NCBI RefSeq assembly: GCF_025464955.1
Contig: NZ_JAODNM010000120.1
Location: 1 to 41,815 of the forward strand
Direction of reading: 5' to 3'
From: Amycolatopsis sp.
GTDB taxonomy: Bacteria; Actinomycetota; Actinomycetes; Mycobacteriales; Pseudonocardiaceae
DNA: 41,815 nt
Position numbers and translations under genes: made by a program. The notes beneath the pieces were generated by a model. The model saw only the letters and a program-made list of their open reading frames with translations, made no database searches and was not told the DNA's origin. Of this stretch, positions 1 to 7,482 are shown one piece after another (position 1 is the stretch's first letter; every line of letters begins with the position of its first letter).

Positions 1-291
1 CCAGCCACACCGACACCACCCAGCCACCCCAACCGGCCTTCAGAATCCCTTCCCCCACACCACCCGTCCCTGCCGCGGTAAAACGGAGCCAGTCCACATC
101 ACCCGGCACCCACTGAGGCGTCGCGGACCCACACACACGACACAAGAGGCACTTTTGTACAAGAGTGCCCTCCTTACACACGCGGCCTACCAGCGTCCGC
201 AACAACCGCAAACTCGCCGTCGAGTTGCGATCGTTGCGGACGCTAAGTATCGCAACTCGACGGCGAGTTGCGTGCGACCTGGCGGATGGGG
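1..291. other. Gene-free left edge carrying structured repeats
   Basis: No convincing coding frame is visible. Bases 1-140 are C-rich and featureless to the eye. Bases 141-272 carry the first copy of the composite palindromic element described separately. The region ends just before the stop codon of the MeaB-like gene, which reads towards it, so it may also include that gene's transcription end. Confidence 0.6.
141..272. repeat. Composite palindromic repeat, copy 1 (box plus two hairpins)
   Basis: The element has three parts. A near-palindromic box at 148-169 has arms GGCACTTTTGT / ACAAGAGTGCC. Palindrome A at 207-229 has arms CGCAAACTCG / CGAGTTGCG and sits inside an outer inverted repeat CGTCCGCAAC (194-203) / GTTGCGGACG (233-242). 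Palindrome B at 251-272 has arms CGCAACTCG / CGAGTTGCG around ACGG. The 21-base spacer between A and B (230-250) matches, as reverse complement, 18 of 21 positions of the spacer between the two palindromes at 26081-26145. The unit therefore recurs in inverted orientation 26 kb away. It resembles bacterial REP/BIME elements in organisation, but I do not recognise the family. Confidence 0.8.
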
Positions 292-1257
292 TCAGCGGGT
301 GAGGTCGTGGATCAGTTTGTCCGCCGCGGCGTAGGGATCGAGTTCACGGTCGACGACCTGGCGGGCCAGCGCCGACAGCTCCTCGCCGCCGCGCAGGTCT
401 CCGATCTCGGCCCGCAGCCGGCGCAGCGCGATCGCCTCGACCTCGCTGACCGCGCGAGCCACCCGCCGCCGCGTCAACTCCCCGCTGGCGGCCAGCCACC
501 TTCGGTGGTCCTCGAGCGCCTGCGCGACGTCGGCGGCGCCCTCGCCCTTGGACGCGACCGTGCGCACGATGGGCTGACGCCAGCTCGGCCCGCGCAGTTC
601 CTTGCGGCCGAACGAAATCATCTGCTTGAGGTCGTGGATGGTGGTGTCGGCGCCCTCGCGGTCGGCCTTGTTGACCACGAACACGTCGGCGATCTCCAGC
701 ACCCCAGCCTTGGCCGCCTGGACGCCGTCGCCCATCCCCGGCGCGAGCAGGACGACCGTCGTGTCGGCGAGCGTCACGACGTCCACTTCGGACTGCCCGA
801 CGCCGACGGTTTCGATCAGCACCACGTCGAACCCGGACGCGTCGAGCACCCGCACTGCCTGCGGCGTCGCCCACGCGAGGCCGCCGAGATGCCCGCGGGT
901 CGCCATCGAGCGAATGAACACCCCGGTGTCCGTGGCGTGCTCGGACATCCTGATCCGATCGCCGAGCAGCGCGCCGCCGGAGAACGGCGACGACGGGTCG
1001 ATGGCCAGTACCCCGACACGTTTGCCCTGCTCGCGCAGCACGGACAGCAGCGCCGAAGTGGACGTCGACTTGCCCGCGCCCGGCGGCCCGGTCAGCCCGA
1101 TGATCTGGGCGTTCCCGGTGTACGGCGTCAGCGCGCGGGCGACTTCGCGCAGCTGCGGATGCGCGTCCTCGACCAGCGAAATCAGCCGGGCGATCGCGCG
1201 CGGCTGCCCGTCCCGCGCGCGATCGACCAGCTCGCCGACGTCGGTGGTGACCGGCAC
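292..1257 (-). CDS. meaB: MeaB/ArgK-family GTPase (methylmalonyl-CoA mutase chaperone)
   Basis: A 321-residue G3E-family P-loop GTPase. Known MeaB proteins protect and reload the adenosylcobalamin-dependent methylmalonyl-CoA mutase using GTP. The Walker A motif GPPGAGKS lies at residues 57-64. Also visible are the family stretches AIDPSSPFSGGALLGDR, ETVGVGQSEVDV and the guanine-specificity motif NKAD. The start chosen is the GTG at 1257, because its G is also the last base of the upstream thiolase stop (TAGTG) and AAGG lies just upstream; a longer frame reaches 1311 but would run into the thiolase. This one-base overlap indicates co-transcription and coupled translation with the thiolase. No mutase gene is in the window. 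The family assignment is firm. The partner could instead be another B12-dependent acyl-CoA mutase. Confidence 0.93.
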   Translation of the reverse strand: MPVTTDVGELVDRARDGQPRAIARLISLVEDAHPQLREVARALTPYTGNAQIIGLTGPPGAGKSTSTSALLSVLREQGKRVGVLAIDPSSPFSGGALLGDRIRMSEHATDTGVFIRSMATRGHLGGLAWATPQAVRVLDASGFDVVLIETVGVGQSEVDVVTLADTTVVLLAPGMGDGVQAAKAGVLEIADVFVVNKADREGADTTIHDLKQMISFGRKELRGPSWRQPIVRTVASKGEGAADVAQALEDHRRWLAASGELTRRRVARAVSEVEAIALRRLRAEIGDLRGGEELSALARQVVDRELDPYAAADKLIHDLTR

Positions 1258-2444
1258 TAGGCCTTCGGCACCTTGATCAGCAACGCGTCGCCCTGCCCGC
1301 CGCCACCGCACAGCGCGGCGGCACCGAGGCCACCACCCCGGCGGGCGAGCTCGTAGATGAGGTGGACGGCGAGCCGGGCGCCGGACGCGCCGATCGGGTG
1401 ACCGAGCGCGATGGCCCCGCCATTGACGTTGACCTTCTCCGGGTCGAGGCCGAGCTTGTCGCTGGAGACGACGCCGACCGCGGCGAACGCCTCGTTGATC
1501 TCGACGAGGTCAAGGTCGCCGACGTCCAGCTTCGCCTTGGCGAGCGCAGCGCGGATGGCGTTCGACGGCTGCTCGTGCAGGCTCGCGTCCGGCCCGGCGA
1601 CCACGCCGTGCGCGCCGATCTCGGCGATCCAGGACAGGCCCAGCTCCTCGGCCTTGGCCTTACTGCAGACGACAACCGCCGCGGCGCCGTCGGAAATCTG
1701 CGAGGACGACCCGGCGGTGATCGTGCCGTCGGAGGCGAAGGCCGGCCTCAGCTTCGAGAGCCCGGCGGCCGTGGTGTCCGCGCGGACACCCTCGTCGGTG
1801 TCGAAGACCACCGGATCGCCCTTGCGCTGCGGGATCGCGACCGGGGTGATCTCGTCGGCGAACCTGCCGGCGGCGATCGCGGCGGCGGCGCGCTGGTGCG
1901 ACCGGGCGGAGAACTCGTCCTGCTGCTCACGCGTGACGCCGTAGCGCGAGTTGTGCTTCTCGGTCGACGCGCCCATCGCGACCTGGTCGAACGCGCAGAA
2001 CAGGCCGTCGTAGGCCATGTGGTCGACCAACGTCGTGTCGCCGTACTTGAACCCGGCACGGGACTTCGGCAGCAGGTGCGGGGCCTGGGTCATCGACTCC
2101 TGGCCGCCGGCCACGATGATGTCGAACTCGCCCGCCCGGATCAGCTGGTCGGCCAGCGCGATGGCGTCGAGGCCGGACAGGCAGACCTTGTTGATCGTCA
2201 GCGCGGGCACGGACATCGGGATGCCGCCGGCCACAGCGGCCTGGCGCGCGGGGATCTGCCCGGCGCCGGCGGTGAGCACCTGGCCCATGATCGTGTACTG
2301 CACCGCTTCGGGCGCGACCCCGGCACGCTCGAGCGCGGCCTTGATGGCCACTCCGCCGAGCTGCGCTCCCGAGAAGTCCTTGAGCGAGCCGAGCAGTCGC
2401 CCGATCGGGGTCCGAGCGGCCCCCAGGATCACAGAACCGGACAC
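1257..2444 (-). CDS. Acetyl-CoA C-acetyltransferase (thiolase II)
   Basis: A thiolase of 395 residues, the usual length for biosynthetic acetyl-CoA acetyltransferases, which condense two acetyl-CoA to acetoacetyl-CoA. The nucleophilic cysteine is Cys88 in INKVCLSGLDA. The acid/base pair is His349 in ALGHPIGASGAR and Cys379 in CGGGGQGDA, matching the classic Cys89/His348/Cys378 pattern. The start is taken as GTG at 2444, because GGAGG lies five bases upstream; an in-frame TTG at 2456 has no ribosome site. It overlaps the GTPase gene downstream and is divergent from methylmalonyl-CoA epimerase. With the Ccr gene nearby it could feed the acetoacetyl-CoA to crotonyl-CoA to ethylmalonyl-CoA route, although a degradative role is equally compatible with the sequence. 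Confidence 0.93.
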   Translation of the reverse strand: MSGSVILGAARTPIGRLLGSLKDFSGAQLGGVAIKAALERAGVAPEAVQYTIMGQVLTAGAGQIPARQAAVAGGIPMSVPALTINKVCLSGLDAIALADQLIRAGEFDIIVAGGQESMTQAPHLLPKSRAGFKYGDTTLVDHMAYDGLFCAFDQVAMGASTEKHNSRYGVTREQQDEFSARSHQRAAAAIAAGRFADEITPVAIPQRKGDPVVFDTDEGVRADTTAAGLSKLRPAFASDGTITAGSSSQISDGAAAVVVCSKAKAEELGLSWIAEIGAHGVVAGPDASLHEQPSNAIRAALAKAKLDVGDLDLVEINEAFAAVGVVSSDKLGLDPEKVNVNGGAIALGHPIGASGARLAVHLIYELARRGGGLGAAALCGGGGQGDALLIKVPKA

Positions 2445-2553
2445 AGCGTCCTCCAAGCGTCGATGCAGGCAGTACTCCGACCTTACCGCCAGTACCGTCT
2501 GCTGGATTGAGACAGTGTGAGCCGTCGCACCCCGCCCGTCTTGCCGGACGCCC

Positions 2554-2559
2554 TATTCT
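2554..2559 (+). promoter_or_regulatory. -10 element of a probable leaderless transcript (epimerase)
   Basis: TATTCT fits the actinobacterial -10 pattern TAnnnT and ends six bases before the ATG at 2566, with no Shine-Dalgarno sequence between. The transcript would therefore start at or very near the A of the start codon. No clear -35 is seen. Confidence 0.5.
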
Positions 2560-2565
2560 TCGTTC

Positions 2566-3006
2566 ATGGACGAGGACTTGAAGCTGCTCGTAACGGCCAT
2601 CGACCACGTCGGCATCGCGGTGCCCGATCTGGACGTGGCGATCGAGTTCTACGTCGAGCACTTCGGCCTCGAGGTGACCCACACCGAGGAGAACGAGGAG
2701 CAGGGCGTCCGCGAAGCGATGCTCCACGCCAAGAACGACGGTGGCACCGGTACCGCGATCCAGCTCCTCGCTCCGCTCCGCCCGGACTCGGCGATCGGCA
2801 AGTTCCTCGACAAGAGCGGCGCCGGCCTGCAGCAGCTGGCCTACCGGGTGTCCGATGTGGACGCCGCGGCGGAGATCCTGCGGGCCAAGGGCCTCCGGCT
2901 GCTGTACGAGAAGGCCAAGCGCGGGACGTCGAACAGCCGCGTCAACTTCGTGCACCCGAAGGACGCCGGCGGCGTTCTCGTCGAACTCGTCGAGCCCGCG
3001 AGCTAA
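2566..3006 (+). CDS. mce: Methylmalonyl-CoA epimerase (VOC/glyoxalase fold)
   Basis: A 146-residue protein that should interconvert (2R)- and (2S)-methylmalonyl-CoA. Two vicinal-oxygen-chelate modules are visible: TAIDHVGIAVPDLDVAIEFY near the start, and the C-terminal NFVHPKDAGGVLVELVEP. Candidate metal ligands by comparison with the characterised Propionibacterium enzyme (His12, Gln65, His91, Glu141) are His14, Gln66, Gln90 and Glu140, so the third ligand position carries Gln rather than His. The start at 2566 has no ribosome site but sits six bases after a -10 hexamer, so a leaderless mRNA is likely. Its stop overlaps the stop of the convergent TetR gene by two bases. Together with the MeaB-like GTPase it places propionyl/methylmalonyl-CoA metabolism here. 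Confidence 0.92.
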   Translation: MDEDLKLLVTAIDHVGIAVPDLDVAIEFYVEHFGLEVTHTEENEEQGVREAMLHAKNDGGTGTAIQLLAPLRPDSAIGKFLDKSGAGLQQLAYRVSDVDAAAEILRAKGLRLLYEKAKRGTSNSRVNFVHPKDAGGVLVELVEPAS

Positions 3007-3599
3007 CTTCGCGTAGTGAGCGCGGCCGCGATGAACGTCAGTTCTCGCTCCAGCTCACCGTCGGCGGCGATCGCCTCGGGGCCGCCGTGGCGCGCGACCG
3101 AGTGCCGGTAGCTCATCGAGCGCGCGAGCAGGCCGGACGCGCTGTCGACGTCGGCGGTGGCAAGCAGCGGCCCGCCCGCCGCGACGATGACGGCCCGCAC
3201 CTGCCGAACCAGCGAGCGGAACCGCTCGTGCAGCGCGTCACGCACCGCGTGGTGGGTGTCGGCCTCACGCCAGAGCAGGTGCGAAAGCATCCTCGACGCG
3301 CTCAGCCTTATGTCCAGCTCCGCCACCAGGCGGCGCAGGCTGCCGGCGATGTCGCCGGGCACCACGACCCGGCCCGGCTCGACGCGCTCGTCGGGCAACC
3401 GCTCGACGAGCGCCTCCAGCAGGTCTGGCTTACGCCGGAAGTAATAGTGGACCAACCCTTTCGGGACCCCGGCGCGCTCGGCGATCCGCGAGGTGGGGGT
3501 CGCGTCGAAACCCGACTCGGCGAACAGCTCTTCAGCCGCGAGCAGGATCCGCTCGCGCGCCGAGTCCTCGTCCGATGCGACGCCCACAACCACTCCCAC
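3003..3599 (-). CDS. TetR-family transcriptional regulator
   Basis: A 198-residue repressor-type regulator. The N-terminal TetR helix-turn-helix lies at about residues 15-62, including TSRIAERAGVPKGLVHYYF, the recognition helix typical of the family. The rest is a helical ligand-binding domain with no recognisable ligand signature. The frame opens with GTG at 3599; an internal GTG (residue 5) preceded by GGGAG is an equally good start and would remove four residues. It is convergent with the epimerase, and its stop overlaps that gene's stop. Given its surroundings it probably senses an acyl-CoA or fatty-acid ligand and controls these acyl-CoA genes. The palindrome at 4139-4152 upstream of Ccr is a candidate operator. 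Family assignment is secure; the target is inference. Confidence 0.9.
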   Translation of the reverse strand: MGVVVGVASDEDSARERILLAAEELFAESGFDATPTSRIAERAGVPKGLVHYYFRRKPDLLEALVERLPDERVEPGRVVVPGDIAGSLRRLVAELDIRLSASRMLSHLLWREADTHHAVRDALHERFRSLVRQVRAVIVAAGGPLLATADVDSASGLLARSMSYRHSVARHGGPEAIAADGELERELTFIAAALTTRS

Positions 3600-3620
3600 C
3601 TTGCGCGTACGGGTGAACTT

Positions 3621-3992
3621 CTAGTGTGACCCGGCCATGCGGCCGTGTGCGGCATTGGCGACAGGAAGCGCCGCCGCGCCCGCGAGGACGGTCAGCACGC
3701 CGACGATCCACGACGCCCAGCTTGCCCCGGTCAACGCGGTGTAGCCCATCACCCAAGGCGCGATGACGAGCAGCACGCCGAGGACGATCTGCACGCCCTC
3801 GCCGTAGACCATGCCCGGCCGGGCGAGCGAAGCCAGGCCGTCGAGCAGGACCAACGCGCCCAGCACCATGACCGACCACTTCGACGTGTTGCTCGTGTCC
3901 GTCCAGAAAGGCGAGAGCAGCGCGACCGCGCCCAACACGACCTCTGCCCAATCGTAGGGACGGGTCCAGGGACGTACCGCGGATTCGACCAT
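3621..3992 (-). CDS. SPW-repeat integral membrane protein
   Basis: A 123-residue protein with four predicted membrane helices arranged as two related halves. Each half opens with a WxxxVLGxxxxxSP-type signature: DWAEVVLGAVALLSPFW at about residues 14-30, and GVQIVLGVLLVIAPW at about 66-80. This is the hallmark of the SPW repeat family, which has no established function. The start is the ATG at 3992, because a near-perfect Shine-Dalgarno stretch (GGAGGTGATC) lies eight bases upstream; a GTG three codons earlier would lie inside that site. It is divergent from the Ccr gene across a roughly 200-base region and lies 21 bases from the start of the TetR gene on the same strand. Confidence 0.85.
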   Translation of the reverse strand: MVESAVRPWTRPYDWAEVVLGAVALLSPFWTDTSNTSKWSVMVLGALVLLDGLASLARPGMVYGEGVQIVLGVLLVIAPWVMGYTALTGASWASWIVGVLTVLAGAAALPVANAAHGRMAGSH

Positions 3993-4138
3993 CGTGATCA
4001 CCTCCGAAAACTGCTGCGGAGGCCGCCGGTCGCGATCTCCTGAGGTCGATCTTCCTCTTGGTTGGCCAGCCGGTCAAGAAACCGGTGCCGGTTCGAGATG
4101 AGAAAGTGCCGCTGCTCTCGTACGGTTGTGTCGACGAG

Positions 4139-4152
4139 TTACTCATGAGTAA
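4139..4152. promoter_or_regulatory. Perfect palindrome TTACTCATGAGTAA, candidate TetR operator
   Basis: A perfect 14-base inverted repeat between the divergent SPW and Ccr genes, 41 bases upstream of the Ccr start. Size, symmetry and AT-rich arms fit a TetR-family operator, and a TetR gene lies about 540 bases away. Assignment to that regulator is inference. Confidence 0.5.
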
Positions 4153-4193
4153 TTTGTTGGCCACGCAGCCCCACTCCCGCGGAGGATCAACTC

Positions 4194-5543
4194 ATGGCCC
4201 CGACGACGCAGTTGAGCGAGATCCAGCAAGCCATCCTGTCCGGCAACCTCGACGCCCTCGGCTCGCTGCCGGTCCCGGAGAGCTACCGCGGGATCACCGT
4301 GCGGGCCGACGAGGTCGAGATGTTCGACGGCCTCGAGAGCAAGGACAAGGACCCGCGCAAGTCGCTGCACCTCGACGAGGTGCCGACGCCCGAGCTCGGC
4401 CCTGGGGAGGCTCTGGTCGCGGTGATGGCGAGCGCGATCAACTACAACACCGTGTGGACCTCGATCTTCGAGCCGGTGTCCACCTTCAAGTTCCTCAAGC
4501 GCTACGGCAAGATGTCGCCGCTGTCGAAGCGCCACGACCTGCCGTACCACGTGGTCGGCTCCGACCTGTCCGGCGTCGTGCTGCGCACCGGCGTCGGCGT
4601 GCACAACTGGAAGCCGGGCGACGAGGTCGTCGCGCACTGCCTCAACGTCGAGCTCGAAGGCCCGGAAGGCCACAACGACACGATGCTCGACACCGAGCAG
4701 CGCATCTGGGGCTTCGAGACGAACTTCGGCGGGCTGGCCGAGATCGCGCTGGTCAAGGCCAACCAGCTGATGCCGAAGTCCAAGCACCTCACCTGGGAGG
4801 AAGCCGCCTCGCCCGGGCTGGTGAACTCCACCGCGTACCGGCAGCTCGTCTCCCGCAACGGCGCCGACATGAAGCAGGGCGACGTCGTGTTGATCTGGGG
4901 CGCGTCGGGCGGGCTCGGCTCGTACGCGACGCAGTACGCGCTCAACGGCGGCGCGATCCCGGTGTGCGTGGTGTCCAGCCCGGAGAAGGCGGAGATCTGC
5001 CGCAAACTGGGCGCGGAGCTGGTGATCGACCGCAGTGCCGAGGGCTATCGGTTCTGGAAGGACGAGCACGAACAGGACCCGAAGGAATGGCAGCGCTTCG
5101 GTTCGAAGATCCGCGAACTCACCGGCAATGAGGACCCGGACATCGTGTTCGAACATCCGGGGCGCGAGACGTTCGGCGCTTCCGTCTACGCCGCCCGGCG
5201 CGGCGGCACGATCGTCACGTGCGCATCGACGTCCGGTTACATGCACCAGTACGACAACCGGTACCTGTGGATGAACCTCAAGCGGATCGTCGGCTCGCAT
5301 TTCGCCAACTACCGAGAGTCGTGGGAGGCGAACCGTTTGATCGCCAAAGGTTTGATCCACCCGACCCTGTCCAGGACCTACGCGTTGGCGGACACCGGGC
5401 AGGCCGCGCTGGACGTGCATCGCAACGCGCACCAGGGAAAGGTCGGGGTGCTCGCACTCGCGCCGGAAGAAGGACTCGGCGTGCATGACACCGAACTCCG
5501 CGAAAAGCATCTCGACGCGATCAATGCGTTCCGCGGCGCCTGA
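4194..5543 (+). CDS. ccr: Crotonyl-CoA carboxylase/reductase
   Basis: A 449-residue enzyme of the MDR superfamily. It reductively carboxylates crotonyl-CoA to (2S)-ethylmalonyl-CoA with NADPH and CO2, supplying the ethylmalonyl-CoA pathway and polyketide extender units. Residues that align with the four CO2-holding residues of the Kitasatospora enzyme are all present at a constant offset of four: Asn85 in INYNTVW, Phe174 and Glu175 in GFETNFGG, and His369 in GSHFANY. This separates it from plain enoyl reductases. The Rossmann motif WGASGGLGSYA lies at about 235-245. The ATG is preceded by GGAGG nine to ten bases upstream. It starts 201 bases from a divergent SPW gene, with a TetR-type palindrome between them. 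No mutase or meaA gene follows within the window. Confidence 0.96.
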   Translation: MAPTTQLSEIQQAILSGNLDALGSLPVPESYRGITVRADEVEMFDGLESKDKDPRKSLHLDEVPTPELGPGEALVAVMASAINYNTVWTSIFEPVSTFKFLKRYGKMSPLSKRHDLPYHVVGSDLSGVVLRTGVGVHNWKPGDEVVAHCLNVELEGPEGHNDTMLDTEQRIWGFETNFGGLAEIALVKANQLMPKSKHLTWEEAASPGLVNSTAYRQLVSRNGADMKQGDVVLIWGASGGLGSYATQYALNGGAIPVCVVSSPEKAEICRKLGAELVIDRSAEGYRFWKDEHEQDPKEWQRFGSKIRELTGNEDPDIVFEHPGRETFGASVYAARRGGTIVTCASTSGYMHQYDNRYLWMNLKRIVGSHFANYRESWEANRLIAKGLIHPTLSRTYALADTGQAALDVHRNAHQGKVGVLALAPEEGLGVHDTELREKHLDAINAFRGA

Positions 5544-5623
5544 AAAGGTTGCTCTGAGTACGCTCGGCGAGACAAAGCTCCCGTTCACCGCATCCACCAC
5601 ACCGGAGTAAGACGACAACCGAC

Positions 5624-5629
5624 TACGGT
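5624..5629 (+). promoter_or_regulatory. -10 element of a probable leaderless transcript (DivIVA-like gene)
   Basis: TACGGT (TAnnnT) ends six bases before the ATG at 5636. The intervening AGGGCT could also act as a very close ribosome site if transcription begins further upstream, so the leaderless reading is only probable. Confidence 0.4.
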
Positions 5630-5635
5630 AGGGCT

Positions 5636-6928
5636 ATGAGCCTTGGCGAAGAACGGGAGCTTGTGCCGCTGGGAGCTGGCTTCGATGTCATGAAGCGCGG
5701 TTATAACCGGGGCCAGGTCGACGAACATCTCGAGCGGCTGGACGCCGATCTGAAGATGCTGACCTCGGATCGCGATGCGGCGATCTCGCAGGCGGGCGAC
5801 TTGGCCCGGCAGCTCGAAGGCGCGCGGAACGACATCGGGGATCTGCGTGGACAGGTCGAGCGCCTGGCCCAGCCGCCGACGAGCATCGAGGGACTTTCCG
5901 AGCGGCTGCAACGGATGTTGCGGCTCGCGCAAGACGAGTCCGCGGACACGAAGGCACGCGCGGAGGCCGAGGCCGGGCATATCCGGGCCAAGGCGGAAAC
6001 AGACGCGAGCGCCATGCGTGCGCGCTACGAGCAGCTCCTCAACGAGCTCGACGAGCGTCGCAAGGAGATGGAAGCCGAGCACCGTGGTGTGCTGGTCACC
6101 GCACGCGCGGAAGCCGACACCATCACCGACGAGGCCAAGGCCGAGCGGGACCGCCTCGACGCCGAGTCCGAGCAGCACCGGACGCAGGTCGAAGAGGACT
6201 TCGAGATCGCGATGGCCGCCCGCCGCAACGAGGCGATGCGAGTACTGGCCGAGCAGGAAGCGGCCAGCAAGGCCGAGGCCGCGCGCCGGGTCCGCGAGGC
6301 CACCGAGGACGCCGCGACCATCCGCGCGAAGGTCCTCGAGGAGGAGACGGCCGCCACGGCCGAGATCGAGCGCCGCCAGCGCGAGTCCGTCGCGGATGCC
6401 AACAAGCGCAAGCAGGATTCGACGACCGAGGCGAACGCTCGCCTCGCGGAGGCGTCCGACGAGGCGCACCGCCGGGTCCGCGCGGCCACCGACGACTCGA
6501 ACCGGCGGATCTCGCAGGCCGCCGCCCAGGTCGAAGAGCTGCGCAAGGTGCGAGGGTCGCTGCTCGACCAGGTCCACTCGGCCCGGAGCGTGCTCGCCGA
6601 GGCGAGCAAGGTCCTGGGCGAGTCGGAGCAGAAGCCCGAAGCGAAGGCCGCGCCCAAGCCGGCGGACAACGGTGGCGGTAGTAGCAGTGGCGGCGGCAGT
6701 GCCGCTGACGACGTAGAGACCACCGTGCAGATCAAGGCGTCGTCCGTGCCGAAGACCGCGCCGCAAGCCGCGCCCAAGGCCCAGCCTGCGCAGCCCGTGC
6801 GTGCGCAGGCGGTTCAGCCGGGTCAGCGGCCCGCGAACCCGCTGGTCGCCCGGCCCAACCCGCTGGCCAAACCCGCCCCCAGACCGACCGGCCCACCAGC
6901 GGGCGCGCGCAAACCGACTGGCGAGTAG
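5636..6928 (+). CDS. DivIVA-domain coiled-coil protein (Scy/FilP-like scaffold candidate)
   Basis: A 430-residue protein in three parts. Residues 14-40 form a DivIVA-like head (FDVMKRGYNRGQVDEHLERL). Residues about 40-325 are an almost unbroken, highly charged coiled coil rich in Glu, Arg and Ala heptads. The C-terminal 100 residues are a low-complexity tail with a GGGSSSGGGS linker and a Pro/Ala/Gln/Arg-rich end. No transmembrane segment or signal peptide is seen. Actinobacterial proteins of this build act as cytoskeletal or polar-growth scaffolds, and some are annotated as 'cellulose-binding' for historical reasons. It appears to be a single-gene unit between Ccr and the stress-protein gene. 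Scaffold function is inference from architecture. Confidence 0.8.
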   Translation: MSLGEERELVPLGAGFDVMKRGYNRGQVDEHLERLDADLKMLTSDRDAAISQAGDLARQLEGARNDIGDLRGQVERLAQPPTSIEGLSERLQRMLRLAQDESADTKARAEAEAGHIRAKAETDASAMRARYEQLLNELDERRKEMEAEHRGVLVTARAEADTITDEAKAERDRLDAESEQHRTQVEEDFEIAMAARRNEAMRVLAEQEAASKAEAARRVREATEDAATIRAKVLEEETAATAEIERRQRESVADANKRKQDSTTEANARLAEASDEAHRRVRAATDDSNRRISQAAAQVEELRKVRGSLLDQVHSARSVLAEASKVLGESEQKPEAKAAPKPADNGGGSSSGGGSAADDVETTVQIKASSVPKTAPQAAPKAQPAQPVRAQAVQPGQRPANPLVARPNPLAKPAPRPTGPPAGARKPTGE

Positions 6929-7028
6929 CCTCTTCAGGCAACCGAGGATCCAGCGGCGTCGAACGGCGTTCGCCGGGCCCTCGATGCCTGGTCGAGCTGC
7001 ATAACTCGTCTGTCGCTGGAGGATGTGA

Positions 7029-7478
7029 ATGGCCGCCTATCAAACCGTGGTCGTAGGTACCGATGGCTCGGAATCGTCGTTCGCCGCGGTGGACCGGGCG
7101 GCGAGCGTCGCCGCGGACTCCGGCGCCACCCTGGTGATCGCCTGCGCCTACTACCCCGCCAGCAAGCACGACGTCGACAAGGCGCAGGACGCGCTGCGCG
7201 ACGAGTCGTACCAGGTCGTCGGCTCGGCACCGGCGGAGGACACGCTGCAGAGCGCCCGTGACCGGGCCGTCAAGCTCGGCGCGTCGAAGATCGAGACCGT
7301 GCCTGTGGTGGGCGACCCGGTCGAATCGCTGCGCAAGGTCGTCGACGACCACTCCGCGGACCTGCTCGTCGTCGGAAACCGGGGGCTGAACACGCTCACC
7401 GGCCGGATTCTGGGCTCAGTGCCCTCGGAGGTCGCGCGCAAGTCCGGGGTCGACGTCCTGATCGTGCACACCACCTGA
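7029..7478 (+). CDS. Universal stress protein, UspA family (ATP-binding type)
   Basis: A 149-residue single-domain protein beginning YQTVVVGTDGSESSFAAVDRA, the standard first strand and loop of the family. The C-terminal half carries GNRGLNTLTGRILGSVPSEV, which follows the G-2x-G-9x-G(S/T) nucleotide-binding signature, so ATP binding is expected. The ribosome site GGAGGATGTGA precedes the ATG. Only four bases separate its stop from the start of the adenylate cyclase gene, so the two are almost certainly one operon and may share a stress or signalling role. Some Usp proteins bind cAMP, which makes the pairing noteworthy, but nothing in this sequence shows that directly. Confidence 0.93.
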   Translation: MAAYQTVVVGTDGSESSFAAVDRAASVAADSGATLVIACAYYPASKHDVDKAQDALRDESYQVVGSAPAEDTLQSARDRAVKLGASKIETVPVVGDPVESLRKVVDDHSADLLVVGNRGLNTLTGRILGSVPSEVARKSGVDVLIVHTT

Positions 7479-7482
7479 GCGG

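Noticed and set aside
268..1260. Long plus-strand frames over the GTPase and thiolase genes
   Set aside because: They are antisense shadows. Their translations are Arg/Gly/Asp-rich without domains, while the opposite strand has complete, recognisable proteins.
4143..5618. Minus-strand frame of 491 codons over Ccr
   Set aside because: Shadow of Ccr. High GC makes stop-free antisense frames common, and no motif or start signal is present.
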